A DNA stretch of 64,000 nt. It comes from HKST-UBA178 sp965223815 (GTDB lineage: Bacteria; Pseudomonadota; Gammaproteobacteria; Chromatiales; Chromatiaceae). Positions 8,825-17,659 of this stretch are shown piece by piece. Position 1 is the first letter of the stretch. Each line of letters opens with the position of its first letter. The position numbers and the translations under genes were made by a program. The DNA lies in contig OZ245019.1 of NCBI GenBank assembly GCA_965223815.1, forward strand, positions 1,674,001 through 1,738,000, given 5' to 3'. Below the pieces are notes generated by a model. The model made no database searches, was not told the DNA's origin, and worked only from the letters and a program-made list of their open reading frames with translations.

Positions 8825-9508
8825 TTAACCTAAACCACACGCAAGATTTGCAGGTACCGCGACATCCATTAGTCGAGGATTATCCAATTCCAGGCTGTTC
8901 ATCAGGTCAATATACTGCGACTTACTTTCTACCTGTAGGCGTGGATTGAAGCGTCTCTCCTCATCGATTGAGCTTACCGTCATTCCGTTGTAGTCATGAG
9001 CAGGGTATACCAGGGTCTCGGGGGGGAGAGTCAATAGTTTTTGAGTCAAACTGTCGTATTGGGCTCCCGGGTCACCGTTTTGAAAGTCGGTCCTTCCCGT
9101 ACCTCGGATAAGCAACGTGTCACCCGTGAATACCCGATCAGGCAGCACAAGGCTGTATGAATCGTCGGTGTGCCCCGGGGTGTAGAGAACTCTAATGGTT
9201 AGTCCATCGATCCTAAGGTTCTCCTCTTCCCTGAAAACCAGATTGACGCACTCGGCTTTCGACATCTCTCCCATGGCCGCGGCGCAGCCTACCCGCTCGC
9301 GCAGTTCTCCAAGGGCTGTAATATGGTCGGCATGTATATGGGTGTCCACCGCGAGCACCAGTTTCAAGCCCAGTTCATCTATGAGCTTGACGTAACGCTT
9401 GCTATGCTCCAAAACAGGGTCAATGAGCAGAGCCTCGCGGCCTTTACCCGCGGCAAGCAGGTAAGTGTAGGTTGACGATTCGTGGTCGTATAATTGACGA
9501 AAAATCAT
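8825..9508 (-). CDS. ETHE1-like persulfide (sulfur) dioxygenase
   Basis: Metallo-beta-lactamase-fold enzyme of 227 aa that oxidises glutathione persulfide to sulfite in sulfide detoxification, in the cytoplasm. The metal motif is THIHADHITALGE, followed by YTPGHTDDSYSL, GDTLLIRGTGRTDFQ and YPAHDYNG, the order and spacing of the ETHE1/PDO group. The GTGRTDFQNGD block distinguishes this family from glyoxalase II. The C-terminus ANLACGLG is the usual end, so the gene is complete. The next gene on the same strand, upstream, encodes a rhodanese, a common functional partner that moves sulfane sulfur. The start MIFRQLYDHE is the family start. Confidence 0.9.
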   Translation of the reverse strand: MIFRQLYDHESSTYTYLLAAGKGREALLIDPVLEHSKRYVKLIDELGLKLVLAVDTHIHADHITALGELRERVGCAAAMGEMSKAECVNLVFREEENLRIDGLTIRVLYTPGHTDDSYSLVLPDRVFTGDTLLIRGTGRTDFQNGDPGAQYDSLTQKLLTLPPETLVYPAHDYNGMTVSSIDEERRFNPRLQVESKSQYIDLMNSLELDNPRLMDVAVPANLACGLG

Positions 9509-9701
9509 GATTAGCAGCCACCTCTGTTTTTCAGTATATCCTCTAGTCAGGCTATCTCTCCTCCTACAGCCTGAAGTCGATGAAACAAATCTACCAGAAG
9601 ATTTCCTTGATTACCCTGAAGCCTAGTAGGTCGGTCTCAGCTTCATCACCGCAAACAAAGGTGCTAATCCGTTAAACATGGTGTATATCGAATCTGCTCA
9701 A

Positions 9702-10286
9702 TCAAGCAGTTGTTCGATTCACACTCGGGTGATCGCCATTCCCCACTCGATGGTTCCATGGTAGTCGAGAAATGACTCGAGTCAGACCGTGCCAGTGGGT
9801 CACCCCAGCGGTAATAAGGCCAGCTCCGATAAAGGCGAGAAAGAGGAAGAAAAGTTCGTGCACGGTAAAACCAAACACCACCTTCAGGAGGATTATGAAT
9901 CCGATGAAGATCTGTAGCTGGCGCTCTAACGATATACCGCCGTGGTGGCGCTGAACAGGTAGCCCCGCTTTCTCCCAAGCTTCCGTGCCGCCATTCAGGA
10001 GCGTGAGGTTGTTATAACCGGCAGCACGCAGTTTTTCCGCAGCCTGCTGGGCACGTAAACCCGAGTAGCACGTTAGGTAAAGTGGGTCTTCAGTGCCGCA
10101 GCCGGGTGACCCAATGCGCTTTACCAGGTCCGAGCTATCCAACTCTTCCAACGGTAGGGATATGGCGCCATCCACATGCAGGGATTTGTACTCCGCCGGG
10201 GAACGCACATCGACTAGGTTAACGGATGTCGAACTCATACGATAATGCAAGTTCGCGGGAGTAATGTTAAGAAAACGGTCGCTCAT
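9702..10286 (-). CDS. membrane-anchored rhodanese (rhodanese plus DUF2892)
   Basis: Sulfurtransferase of 194 aa. Residues about 5-110 are a rhodanese domain with the catalytic loop CYSGLRAQ, whose Cys would carry the persulfide; VDVRSPAEY marks the domain start. Residues about 120-170 form two membrane helices of the DUF2892 type (IFIGFIILLKVVFGF and LFFLFLAFIGAGLIT), as in YgaP-like proteins. An in-frame ATG 33 bp upstream exists, but the start MSDRFLNITP at 10286 has the better ribosome site (AGAGGTGA) and fits the family. It is 193 bp upstream of the persulfide dioxygenase on the same strand, so the two may act together on sulfane sulfur. Confidence 0.88.
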   Translation of the reverse strand: MSDRFLNITPANLHYRMSSTSVNLVDVRSPAEYKSLHVDGAISLPLEELDSSDLVKRIGSPGCGTEDPLYLTCYSGLRAQQAAEKLRAAGYNNLTLLNGGTEAWEKAGLPVQRHHGGISLERQLQIFIGFIILLKVVFGFTVHELFFLFLAFIGAGLITAGVTHWHGLTRVISRLPWNHRVGNGDHPSVNRTTA

Positions 10287-10379
10287 TCGTTCACCTCTAT
10301 GTTTTTTTGCATCGCTCATAATCTAAGGATTGTGACCGTTGTCATCAATAGCTGGATTACTCGAATTGAAGGCGCATAA

Positions 10380-10404
10380 AGCTCGAATTTAACGAGCTGT
10401 TTTT
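10380..10404. terminator. possible bidirectional terminator downstream of chrA
   Basis: Stem AGCTCG (10380-10385) with CGAGCT (10393-10398), loop AATTTAA, followed on the plus strand by G and TTTTT. On the minus strand, in the direction of chrA, the stem is followed by only a short T run (TTTAT). The short stem makes the call tentative. Confidence 0.35.
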
Positions 10405-10510
10405 CGGTCTCCTAATAGGGCGAGTAGTCACAGTGACTGGTATACCGAAGGGTTGGCGTAGTGGAACCAACGTGCTTTGAATTAATACCTGCACCCCCTC
10501 GAGAAAAGCC

Positions 10511-11971
10511 TCAGACCACCAGCGAGTAACAGAGACCCATGGCGGCGCTCAGCAGGATGACCTGGACAATTCCCAGCTCGAACTTGAACAAGGCGACGAA
10601 GGCCCCGATCCCGAGCACAGCCGAGAACCACTGGAAGGGTGATTCGAAACCATCTGGCCACAGCACGTGGTAGGCAAAAAACAGCGCGAGGTTAAGAATG
10701 ACCCCCACCACCGCGGCGGTGATGCTCGTCAAGGGTGCGGTGAGTTTCACTTCGTTCCGGGTTGCTTCGACGGCGGGCCCGCCGAGCAGAATGAAGAGAA
10801 AAGAGGGAATGAAGGTAAATATCGTGGCAACACTGGCGCCGACAACGCCCGCGAGCAGGAGTGATTCCGGCCCGAAGACCTCTTTGCTCCAGCCGCCGAC
10901 AAAACCGACGAAGGCAACCACCATGATCAGCGGTCCCGGTGTGGTTTCGCCCAATGCCAGTCCATCGATCATCTGCGGCCCCGTAAGCCAGGCAAATTCC
11001 TCGACGCCTCCCTGGTATACGTAGGGCAGCACTGCATAGGCGCCGCCGAAAGTGACCAAGGCCGCCTTGCTGAAGAACCAACCCATTTGCGAAAGTGTGC
11101 TCTCCCATCCCTGAGTTGCAATTAGCAGCGTCATGAGCGCTGCCCAGAGAGAGACACCGATCAGGGAGACTACGAGAAAACGATACCATGTAAATTTTGC
11201 GTGATCGGGAATTGGGGTGTTGTCATCAATGACCGCTGGTCCATAAGCGGCGTGAGAATGCCCTTGTTCTCCCGATGCCGCAAACCAGCTGGGAGCAAAT
11301 TGGGAACCGATATAACCCAGCGCTGCGGCTGCTATCACGATGTAGGGAAAGGGCACATGAAAAAGGGTGATGGCAAGAAAAGCGAGCAGAGCCAAGAGGC
11401 GCAGCGGATTGTTTTTCAGCGCTTTGGAACCGATCCGATAGGCGGCGAATAGGACAATGGCGGTAACAGCGGGTTTGACGCCATAAAGTACCCCTTCCAC
11501 AGCCCAGGTCTCGCCGAATACCAGGTAAACCCAGGTGAGGCCAATAAGTATCAGCAAAGAGGGAAGCACAAAAAGTGTGCCGGCAACCAGGCCTCCCCAA
11601 ACGCCATTGAAAAGCCAACCGATGTAAGTAGCCAATTGCTGTGCCTCCGGGCCCGGTAGCACCATGGTGTAGTTCAGGGCATGCAAAAACCGGCTTTCGG
11701 AGATCCAGCGCCGTCGCTCTACCAATTCCTGGTGCATCATGCTGATTTGGCCAGCAGGTCCGCCAAAACTGAGAAAGCCCAGTTTCAGCCAGAATAGCAG
11801 AGCCTCCCGAAACTCGACTTTCTGTACTGTCATCTGTTTCGCGGTCTCGGCTGGCGGCGGATCAACTTCCAAAATCTTCTCCCTTCTCAAGCTCAGCTGG
11901 TCGCCTGATCGCTTTTCCGTTACCCGACGAAAATGCTCTTCCCAGAAGCGGCGCGAAGGACCGGCCCTCAT
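10511..11971 (-). CDS. chrA: chromate transporter, two-domain ChrA family
   Basis: Inner-membrane transporter of the CHR superfamily, thought to export chromate. It is the long type with two homologous CHR halves, 486 aa from the ATG at 11971. The first half carries FLSFGGPAGQISMMH and the second ALVTFGGAYAVLPYV, the two family signatures, each followed by a proline/glycine loop (LPGPEAQQLATYIGW and TPGPLIMVVAFVGF). A charged 47-residue N-terminal extension precedes the first domain. The internal ATG at 11833 (MTVQKVEFREALLF) would give a more typical N-terminus and may be the true start. It is divergent from the antiporter operon. Confidence 0.87.
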   Translation of the reverse strand: MRAGPSRRFWEEHFRRVTEKRSGDQLSLRREKILEVDPPPAETAKQMTVQKVEFREALLFWLKLGFLSFGGPAGQISMMHQELVERRRWISESRFLHALNYTMVLPGPEAQQLATYIGWLFNGVWGGLVAGTLFVLPSLLILIGLTWVYLVFGETWAVEGVLYGVKPAVTAIVLFAAYRIGSKALKNNPLRLLALLAFLAITLFHVPFPYIVIAAAALGYIGSQFAPSWFAASGEQGHSHAAYGPAVIDDNTPIPDHAKFTWYRFLVVSLIGVSLWAALMTLLIATQGWESTLSQMGWFFSKAALVTFGGAYAVLPYVYQGGVEEFAWLTGPQMIDGLALGETTPGPLIMVVAFVGFVGGWSKEVFGPESLLLAGVVGASVATIFTFIPSFLFILLGGPAVEATRNEVKLTAPLTSITAAVVGVILNLALFFAYHVLWPDGFESPFQWFSAVLGIGAFVALFKFELGIVQVILLSAAMGLCYSLVV

Positions 11972-12235
11972 CACCGTCCAGTGAGGCGACCCAAATTAGC
12001 ATGAACCAGACCTGGTTATACGCCGTATAACCACGCAAGACGATGTGTCTCTTGCCCCACACAAAGCGTTACGTAATCAGAGACCAATCGGATTTTTCTC
12101 CGGGGGCTGTACCCGTAAAATCGAAAAATTCGAGCAATCACCATCGAATAATCGAATTTAATTTAGATTTTTTGTACGTATTTAGACAAACCAAGAGGCT
12201 GAAGCTTTCTGAACCCGGATACAGGAGAAAATGAA
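11972..12235. promoter_or_regulatory. divergent promoter region, chrA and antiporter operon
   Basis: A 264-bp gap between divergently transcribed genes. The part near the antiporter operon (about 12110-12190) is markedly A/T-rich with repeated TCGAA-like words. It ends in the ribosome site AGGAG just before the 12236 start. No specific operator can be named. Confidence 0.4.
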
Positions 12236-12391
12236 ATGGATGCAAGCGAAATTGTGCTGTTATCGATCCCCGCTGCTTTGGCAGTGGCAAAGCTGGCATT
12301 GATTGCCTTCGCAGTGACTTGGGCGGTCAAGGGTACGCTACACCCGGTGAAAACCAAGCGTCTTCAGCACGAAATAGCACGGGAGCTCTGA
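12236..12391 (+). CDS. 51-aa membrane protein leading the antiporter operon
   Basis: Small protein starting MDASEIVLLS, with one long hydrophobic helix (PAALAVAKLALIAFAVTWAV) and a basic tail ending EIARELstop. It has a clear ribosome site (CAGGAGAAA) and ends 1 bp before the TTG start of the next gene, so it is very likely translated as the first cistron. No family is recognised; a structural or assembly role in the Mrp complex is inference from position and topology. An overlapping ATG at 12231 opens only a short unrelated frame. Confidence 0.6.
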   Translation: MDASEIVLLSIPAALAVAKLALIAFAVTWAVKGTLHPVKTKRLQHEIAREL

Positions 12392-12392
12392 C

Positions 12393-12905
12393 TTGCACTC
12401 AACAGGACTGCCGGTGTGGAAGCTGATCGGAGCGCGCCCATTCGCGATTAACTTTACAGCCATGGCTGGGGTTTGGTTGGTACTCACCGAAGCCAACCCC
12501 GATTCGATGTGGATAGGAATACCTTCGGTGACTGCAGCGGCTTGGTACTTGTCGAAAAGTGCAAACTCGCGGGAGGTGAGGATCTCCTTAACCGGGTTGC
12601 TGCGCTTTACCCTCTTTTTCCTCTGGGAGTCTCTGCGCGGAGGGCTTGACGTGGCGAAGCGCACGCTCTCCCCACGCTTGGCAATAAATCCCGATTTCAA
12701 AAAGTTTCGCACCTGCTTGCGGATCACAGGAGCGCGCACACTGTTCGCCAATAGCGTTTGCCTGCTTCCAGGCACCTTGGTGGCCGCAATTGATGATGAT
12801 CAGTTGTGGATACACGTGTTGGATAAAGAAGCCGACCCCGAGGTGGATCTTCGGCGACTGGAACGCGCTGTGAAATGGGTCTATCCCACTGCAGCCAATA
12901 GATAA
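12393..12905 (+). CDS. mnhE: Na+/H+ antiporter subunit E (MnhE/MrpE)
   Basis: Membrane subunit E of the multisubunit Mrp/Mnh cation/proton antiporter, 170 aa. Two N-terminal hydrophobic segments (FAINFTAMAGVWLVL and a following helix) precede the cytosolic domain. The domain contains LCLLPGTLVA-like sequence (VCLLPGTLVAAID) and LWIHVLD, the family hallmarks. The start is TTG at 12393 with a GGGAG ribosome site 7-8 bp upstream, 1 bp after the stop of the small leader gene. Second in a run of tightly spaced genes. Confidence 0.85.
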   Translation: MHSTGLPVWKLIGARPFAINFTAMAGVWLVLTEANPDSMWIGIPSVTAAAWYLSKSANSREVRISLTGLLRFTLFFLWESLRGGLDVAKRTLSPRLAINPDFKKFRTCLRITGARTLFANSVCLLPGTLVAAIDDDQLWIHVLDKEADPEVDLRRLERAVKWVYPTAANR

Positions 12906-12920
12906 CCGGAGATCTCTCAA

Positions 12921-13184
12921 ATGAATGGCAATCTACTGCTACTACTCTGCTTGCTGGTACTCATGCTGACACTCGCTACGGGGATGCTGAGGGCTGTCAA
13001 AGGCCCAACGCTCCAGGATCGGATGGTGTCGGTGCAGCTAGTCGGCACTGGAGGGGTCGCGGTATTACTGTTGCTTACCCGACTTATGGATGCGCCGGCG
13101 CTGCAAAATGTAGCGCTGTTGCTGGCAATGCTCGCCGCAGTTGCTGCCGCTGCCCTCACAATAAGGAGAGCAGCCGATGGTTGA
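12921..13184 (+). CDS. mnhF: Na+/H+ antiporter subunit F (MnhF/MrpF)
   Basis: Subunit F of the Mrp antiporter, 87 aa, the usual length. It has three hydrophobic helices; the family motif is RAVKGPTLQDRMVSVQLVGT between helices 1 and 2. A GGAGA ribosome site lies close upstream. It overlaps the subunit G gene by 8 bp, indicating translational coupling. Confidence 0.88.
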   Translation: MNGNLLLLLCLLVLMLTLATGMLRAVKGPTLQDRMVSVQLVGTGGVAVLLLLTRLMDAPALQNVALLLAMLAAVAAAALTIRRAADG

Positions 13185-13458
13185 CCTGATCGCCAGTCTG
13201 CTGCTGATCAGCGGTCTCGGATTCTTCGCTGCTGGAAGCATAGGTCTGCTGCGGCTGCCGGATCTTCACTCGCGGCTTCATGCGCTGACCAAAGCCGATA
13301 ATGTGGGTCTCGGTTTTCTATGTGCAGGGCTTGCACTGATGGAGGGAACTTTGCTGACAGCTGTGCAGCTGTTCCTGATTTGGCTGCTGGTTATGGGCTC
13401 CAGTGCATCTACCGCCCACCTCATTGCCTCCCAAGCGTTCAGAAGAGGTGAGGGATGA
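13177..13458 (+). CDS. mnhG: Na+/H+ antiporter subunit G (MnhG/MrpG)
   Basis: Subunit G of the Mrp antiporter, 93 aa with three membrane helices. The conserved core is GSIGLLRLPDLHSRLHALTKADNVG, visible as IGLLRLPDLHSRLHA followed by LTKADNVGLGFL. It overlaps the previous gene by 8 bp and the next by 4 bp (ATGA). Confidence 0.9.
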   Translation: MVDLIASLLLISGLGFFAAGSIGLLRLPDLHSRLHALTKADNVGLGFLCAGLALMEGTLLTAVQLFLIWLLVMGSSASTAHLIASQAFRRGEG

Positions 13459-14432
13459 TTACGCAACACCTCTGGTTGTTACTGGATCTGCTCTTGGCGG
13501 CCATTGTTCTCGGATTGGGATGGGCTGCCACAGCCAGTTACGACTTGAGGCGCAGCCTGGTTTTTTTCATCGCTTTCGGTCTTTTTTTGGCTATTGTTTG
13601 GGCACGGCTCAATGCCCCCGATCTGGCATTGGCGGAGGCGGCGATCGGAGCCGGGCTCTCTGGTGCGTTGTTGCTGGCGGCTCTTAAAGACGCACCTGCA
13701 GTGGAGAAAACGGACGTCAGCTTACGGGGCACCTCTTACTGGTTGATCTCGCTGTTCACGTTCGTCCTAACCACAGCTTTGGCATGGGCGCTTGTCGAGG
13801 CACTTATGGTCAGCGATAGCGAGCGAATGGCGGAAAAGATCCTGGCGCTATCGCCGGAAAGCGGGGTAACCAATCCGGTGACCGCTGTCCTGCTCAATTT
13901 TCGCGCCTACGACACACTGCTCGAGCTGGGTGTCTTGCTGATAGCCGGGCTCGGGATCTTGGCGTCCGGATCCGAACGCCAAGCCGATTCGGTAACCGGT
14001 GCGATGTTCGCCGGTCTGATTCGTTGGCTGGTTCCACTGCTGATCGTTACTGCGGGTTATCTGTTGTGGACAGGGGCGCATGCCCCGGGCGGTGCTTTTC
14101 AAGCCGGCGCGGTGCTGGCAGCGGCGGCGGTACTTCTGCGCCTGGGCGGACACCCCAAGGCGGGGCTTCCCTCACCGATTACGCAGCGATTACTTCTGGT
14201 CAGCGGTGTTGGCATATTCCTTGTGGTGGGTGCCGCGGCCTCCATTGCCGGGCTGGCTTTTCTTGAGTATCCCGCAGGGTGGTCCGGACTGCTCATCCTG
14301 GTGATTGAGTCTGCCGCCACACTGTCGGTCGCCACAACACTTACCCTGGCGTACCTCGGAGGTCAGCCCGCCGACTGGTTGATCGGTAACGACCGGGTCC
14401 AAGTGCCGGAAATCCGGGAGCAGCGGCCATGA
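13455..14432 (+). CDS. mnhB: antiporter subunit, DUF4040 (MbhD-like) plus MnhB fusion
   Basis: 325-aa membrane protein joining two modules. Residues about 1-85 resemble the DUF4040/MbhD segment that in MrpA proteins follows the antiporter domain (LNAPDLALAEAAIGAGLSGALL). Residues about 150-310 are an MnhB/MrpB domain (LNFRAYDTLLELGVLL and GAHAPGGAFQAGAVLAAA). In classical Mrp operons the first module is the tail of MrpA; here it is split from the large antiporter subunit and fused to B. Coupled by ATGA overlaps at both ends. Confidence 0.87.
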   Translation: MITQHLWLLLDLLLAAIVLGLGWAATASYDLRRSLVFFIAFGLFLAIVWARLNAPDLALAEAAIGAGLSGALLLAALKDAPAVEKTDVSLRGTSYWLISLFTFVLTTALAWALVEALMVSDSERMAEKILALSPESGVTNPVTAVLLNFRAYDTLLELGVLLIAGLGILASGSERQADSVTGAMFAGLIRWLVPLLIVTAGYLLWTGAHAPGGAFQAGAVLAAAAVLLRLGGHPKAGLPSPITQRLLLVSGVGIFLVVGAAASIAGLAFLEYPAGWSGLLILVIESAATLSVATTLTLAYLGGQPADWLIGNDRVQVPEIREQRP

Positions 14433-14713
14433 CCATCACTATAATGGTCTATACGCTGGCTGGGGCTGCACTCTTCGGGCTGGGTATGCGGGCGGTAATG
14501 TTGCGCCGATCGTTGCTGGGTCGAGTGATTGGGTTCAATGTCAGCGGCGCCGGACTTTTCCTGGTGCTGGTAGCCGTGGCTTATCGCGGCCCCGATGTCA
14601 TAGCGGATGCTCTTCCCCATGCGTTGGTACTCACAGGCATTGTAGTGGCTGTAGGCGCTACCGCTTTGGCACTGGCATTGGGTAGGCGTCTCAGAGGAGA
14701 GGATCATGAATAG
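14429..14713 (+). CDS. mnhC: Na+/H+ antiporter subunit C (MnhC/MrpC), NuoK-like
   Basis: 94-aa three-helix protein related to the NuoK subunit of complex I. It shows the family pattern LLGRVIGFNVSGAGLFLVL and ADALPHALVLTGIVVAVGATALALAL, where the DPLPQALVLTAIVI-like block is diagnostic. It starts in an ATGA overlap with the previous gene and overlaps the next by 8 bp. Confidence 0.88.
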   Translation: MTITIMVYTLAGAALFGLGMRAVMLRRSLLGRVIGFNVSGAGLFLVLVAVAYRGPDVIADALPHALVLTGIVVAVGATALALALGRRLRGEDHE

Positions 14714-16163
14714 CATCCTGATCCTTCCCATCCTACTGCCTATGTCTGCCGCCCTGCTGGCGATACTTTGGCGTGGCAGATCGCGGGAGATCGGCATCCT
14801 GGCGCAAATTCTCACTCTGGCGGCGGTCATTCTGCTGATTTTCCGCTTGCCGGATGACGGGCTCTTGACGCATACCCTCGGGGGCTGGTCCGGTGGGCTG
14901 GGCATCACGCTGCGGGCCGATGGGTTAGCGTTGGTTTTCCTCGGTTTGACCAGCTCTGTATCCCTGGTCGCCGGTTGGTACGCACTCAGCTATTTCTCCG
15001 GCAAGGCATCGCAAGTCGGATTCTGGCCAATCTGGTTGATGTTGATTGCGGCGCTTCACGGACTACTGCTGTCTGCGGATTTATTCAATCTCTACGTCAC
15101 ATTGGAGATGCTCGGATTGGGCAGTGTGACGCTGGTTACCTTGAGCAATCAGCGAGCGGCTGTGGAGTCGGCACTGCGCTATCTGATGGTCGGGTTGCTG
15201 GGTTCTCTCGCATTCCTGGCGGGTGTGGCGCTGATTTATTCCCGTTACGGGACTCTAGACATGTTGCTGTTGCAGGGGATGGTGAACTCGGAGCCCGCGA
15301 CCTGGATCGCGCTGTCGCTGATGAGTACCGGCTTACTGGTGAAATCGGCATTGTTTCCTCTCCACTTCTGGCTCCCCGCCGCTCATTCCGGGGCACCGGC
15401 CCCAGTAAGTGCCGTGCTTTCAGCTCTGGTAGTGAAGGCGGCATTCTATCTCCTGATGCGGCTATGGTTGGAACTACTGCAGCCGGTCATGACCCCGGCA
15501 GTATCTTGGACGGTCGGCCTCCTGGGTGCCGCGGCGGTTATCTGGGGCTCCTGGAATGCGTTGTTTGCCAAGCGCCTGAAACTGCTGGCGGCACACTCGA
15601 CCGTCGCTCAGCTTGGCTATCTTTTCATGTTCCTTCCACTGCTCCTGGCGCTTCCTCCAGGGGTTGCCAAGGATACCCTGACAGGTGCTCTGCTGCTGAT
15701 GTTGCTCTCTCACGGGTTCGCCAAAAGCGCCCTGTTTCTCGCCGCCGGGACAATTCAGAAATCCCTGGGCCATGACAGGATTGATGATATGGGCGGTGTC
15801 GCACGCCGGCTACCGGTCACCAATTTTGCGCTGGCGCTGGCGGGCGTTTCACTTGTCGGTTTACCACCCAGCGGCGCCTTCCTCGCTAAATGGCAGTTGG
15901 TGTCCACAGCGATCACTCTCGGCCAATGGCTGTGGGTCGCGGTAGTGGCCATCGGTTCCCTGATGGCTGCGGCCTATTTATTCAAGGTGCTCAACCACAC
16001 TTTCGGGGAAGGCATGGAGCAGGTGCAGGCTCCTGGCGGATCTCAAGCGCAGCTGCCCGCGCTGTTATTGGCTCTAGTCGCAACCCTTCTCCTGGGTCTG
16101 GGCGCTGCTCCCTTGTGGGAATTCGTCGGCCTCCACGGCGAATCGATGGAGGGCTTTCGATGA
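14706..16163 (+). CDS. mnhD: proton-conducting antiporter subunit 1 (MnhD-like)
   Basis: 485-aa member of the NuoL/M/N-MrpA/D family, with about 14 membrane helices. Key residues of the proton path are present: Glu in FNLYVTLEMLGLGSV (helix 5), Lys in LLVKSALFPLHFWLP (helix 7), and His/Lys in the broken helix 8 region (APVSAVLSALVVKAAFY). It is the first of three consecutive antiporter-like genes. An ATGA overlap couples it to the second. Confidence 0.9.
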   Translation: MNSILILPILLPMSAALLAILWRGRSREIGILAQILTLAAVILLIFRLPDDGLLTHTLGGWSGGLGITLRADGLALVFLGLTSSVSLVAGWYALSYFSGKASQVGFWPIWLMLIAALHGLLLSADLFNLYVTLEMLGLGSVTLVTLSNQRAAVESALRYLMVGLLGSLAFLAGVALIYSRYGTLDMLLLQGMVNSEPATWIALSLMSTGLLVKSALFPLHFWLPAAHSGAPAPVSAVLSALVVKAAFYLLMRLWLELLQPVMTPAVSWTVGLLGAAAVIWGSWNALFAKRLKLLAAHSTVAQLGYLFMFLPLLLALPPGVAKDTLTGALLLMLLSHGFAKSALFLAAGTIQKSLGHDRIDDMGGVARRLPVTNFALALAGVSLVGLPPSGAFLAKWQLVSTAITLGQWLWVAVVAIGSLMAAAYLFKVLNHTFGEGMEQVQAPGGSQAQLPALLLALVATLLLGLGAAPLWEFVGLHGESMEGFR

Positions 16164-17659
16164 CCTTGGAAACTGCGCTACCGGTTTTGATCGTACTCAG
16201 CTCGCTGCTCCCGGGGGTAGCGATTTTCATGCTCAAGGAGGAGGACAACCACCTTCGCACTGGTCTCAATCTGTTCGGTGCCCTCTCGAAAATGGTGCTG
16301 GTGGCGGTCATGATTTGGGGTGTGTTTCACGAGCGGGTATTCGAGGCCCGGTGGACACTGGCGCCCGAATTGGAATTGGTGCTGCACGCGGATGAGTTGT
16401 CGGTATTGTTCGTCACTCTGTCGACGGTCCTGTGGCTGGTGACAACGGTTTATGCCATCGGTTACCTCGAACACTCCACCAACCGTCGCCGGTTCTTTGG
16501 ATTCTTCAGTCTCTGCGTGACGGCAACGGTGGGTTTGGCACTGGCCGGCAACCTCTTTACCTTTGTGCTCTTCTACGAGGCACTCACCCTGGCAACCTAT
16601 CCGCTGGTTGCCCACAAGGGCACCGCGGAGGCCATGCGCGGCGCCCGTATTTATTTAGCCTACACGCTTGTGGGCGGCATGCTGCTTCTGGTCGGGGCGA
16701 TCTGGCTGCAGTCTATTACGGGGCCTCTGGAGTTCTCCCAAGGCGGAATCCTGGGCGACCTGGAGGGTCTGGATCATGTAGTACTAGGGTGGATCTTTCT
16801 GCTCCTGATCGCCGGGCTCGGAGTCAAGGCGGCTCTGTTTCCCTTGCATGGCTGGCTGCCTGAAGCAATGGTGGCGCCGGCACCGGTAAGTGCGCTGCTG
16901 CACGCAGTGGCTGTGGTCAAGGCGGGTGCATTCGGTATCGTGCGCGTGGTTTACGACATCTACGGTGTCGAATTCGCTGCTTCACTCGGTCTGCTTGCCC
17001 CGCTGGCAGGAGTCGCGGCGGTAACCATCATCTACGCATCCTGGCGGGCGCTTTACCAGGACAACCTGAAAAAAAGACTGGCATTCTCCACCGTGAGTCA
17101 AGTCTCCTACATTGCTCTGGGCGCGGCGATCCTGGGGCCGGTGGCAACCATAGGTGGAGTGGTACATCTGGTGCACCAGGGGGTAATGAAAATCACACTG
17201 TTTTTCGCCGCCGGCAATTATGCCGAGACACTGGGTGTCAACAAAGTCAGCGAAATGGACGGGGTCGGCAGGCGCATGCCGGGTACCACCCTGGCATTCA
17301 CCATCGGTGCACTCGGCATGATCGGGATACCACCAGTGGCCGGATTCATCAGCAAGTGGTACCTGGGCGTGGGTGCGGTTGAAGCCGGGGTCTGGATGTG
17401 GGTCATCCCGGTGTTGCTCGTCAGCAGCTTGTTGAATGCCGCCTACTTCTTACCGATTCTGTACCGGGCCTGGTTGCTTCCCGGGCCCGACGAGTGGACC
17501 ACGGCCCATCCGGCCCGCAAATGGGAGACCGGCGGCGCATTGCTCTGGCCACCGGTATTCACGGCTGTCTTTGCTTTGGCATTCGGTTTATTCGCTGCGG
17601 CCCCCTATAGCGCCCTCGAGTGGGCTGAATTGATAGCCGAGCGGGAGTACAGGTCATGA
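16160..17659 (+). CDS. proton-conducting antiporter subunit 2 (NuoL/MrpA/D-like)
   Basis: 499-aa member of the proton-translocating NuoL/M/N family, about 14 helices. It has Glu in FVLFYEALTLATYPL, Lys in GLGVKAALFPLHGWLPEAM and Lys in LLHAVAVVKAGAFG, so the proton path looks complete. The HAVAVVKAG block is closer to NuoL/MrpA than to MrpD. The start is the ATG at 16160 in an ATGA overlap; a longer upstream frame exists but lies inside the previous gene. It ends in another ATGA overlap. Confidence 0.88.
   Translation: MTLETALPVLIVLSSLLPGVAIFMLKEEDNHLRTGLNLFGALSKMVLVAVMIWGVFHERVFEARWTLAPELELVLHADELSVLFVTLSTVLWLVTTVYAIGYLEHSTNRRRFFGFFSLCVTATVGLALAGNLFTFVLFYEALTLATYPLVAHKGTAEAMRGARIYLAYTLVGGMLLLVGAIWLQSITGPLEFSQGGILGDLEGLDHVVLGWIFLLLIAGLGVKAALFPLHGWLPEAMVAPAPVSALLHAVAVVKAGAFGIVRVVYDIYGVEFAASLGLLAPLAGVAAVTIIYASWRALYQDNLKKRLAFSTVSQVSYIALGAAILGPVATIGGVVHLVHQGVMKITLFFAAGNYAETLGVNKVSEMDGVGRRMPGTTLAFTIGALGMIGIPPVAGFISKWYLGVGAVEAGVWMWVIPVLLVSSLLNAAYFLPILYRAWLLPGPDEWTTAHPARKWETGGALLWPPVFTAVFALAFGLFAAAPYSALEWAELIAEREYRS

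Noticed and set aside
15890..16159. Longer N-terminus of antiporter subunit 2 from an upstream start
   Set aside because: It would overlap subunit 1 by 270 bp; the ATGA start at 16160 matches the operon's coupling pattern and the protein family.
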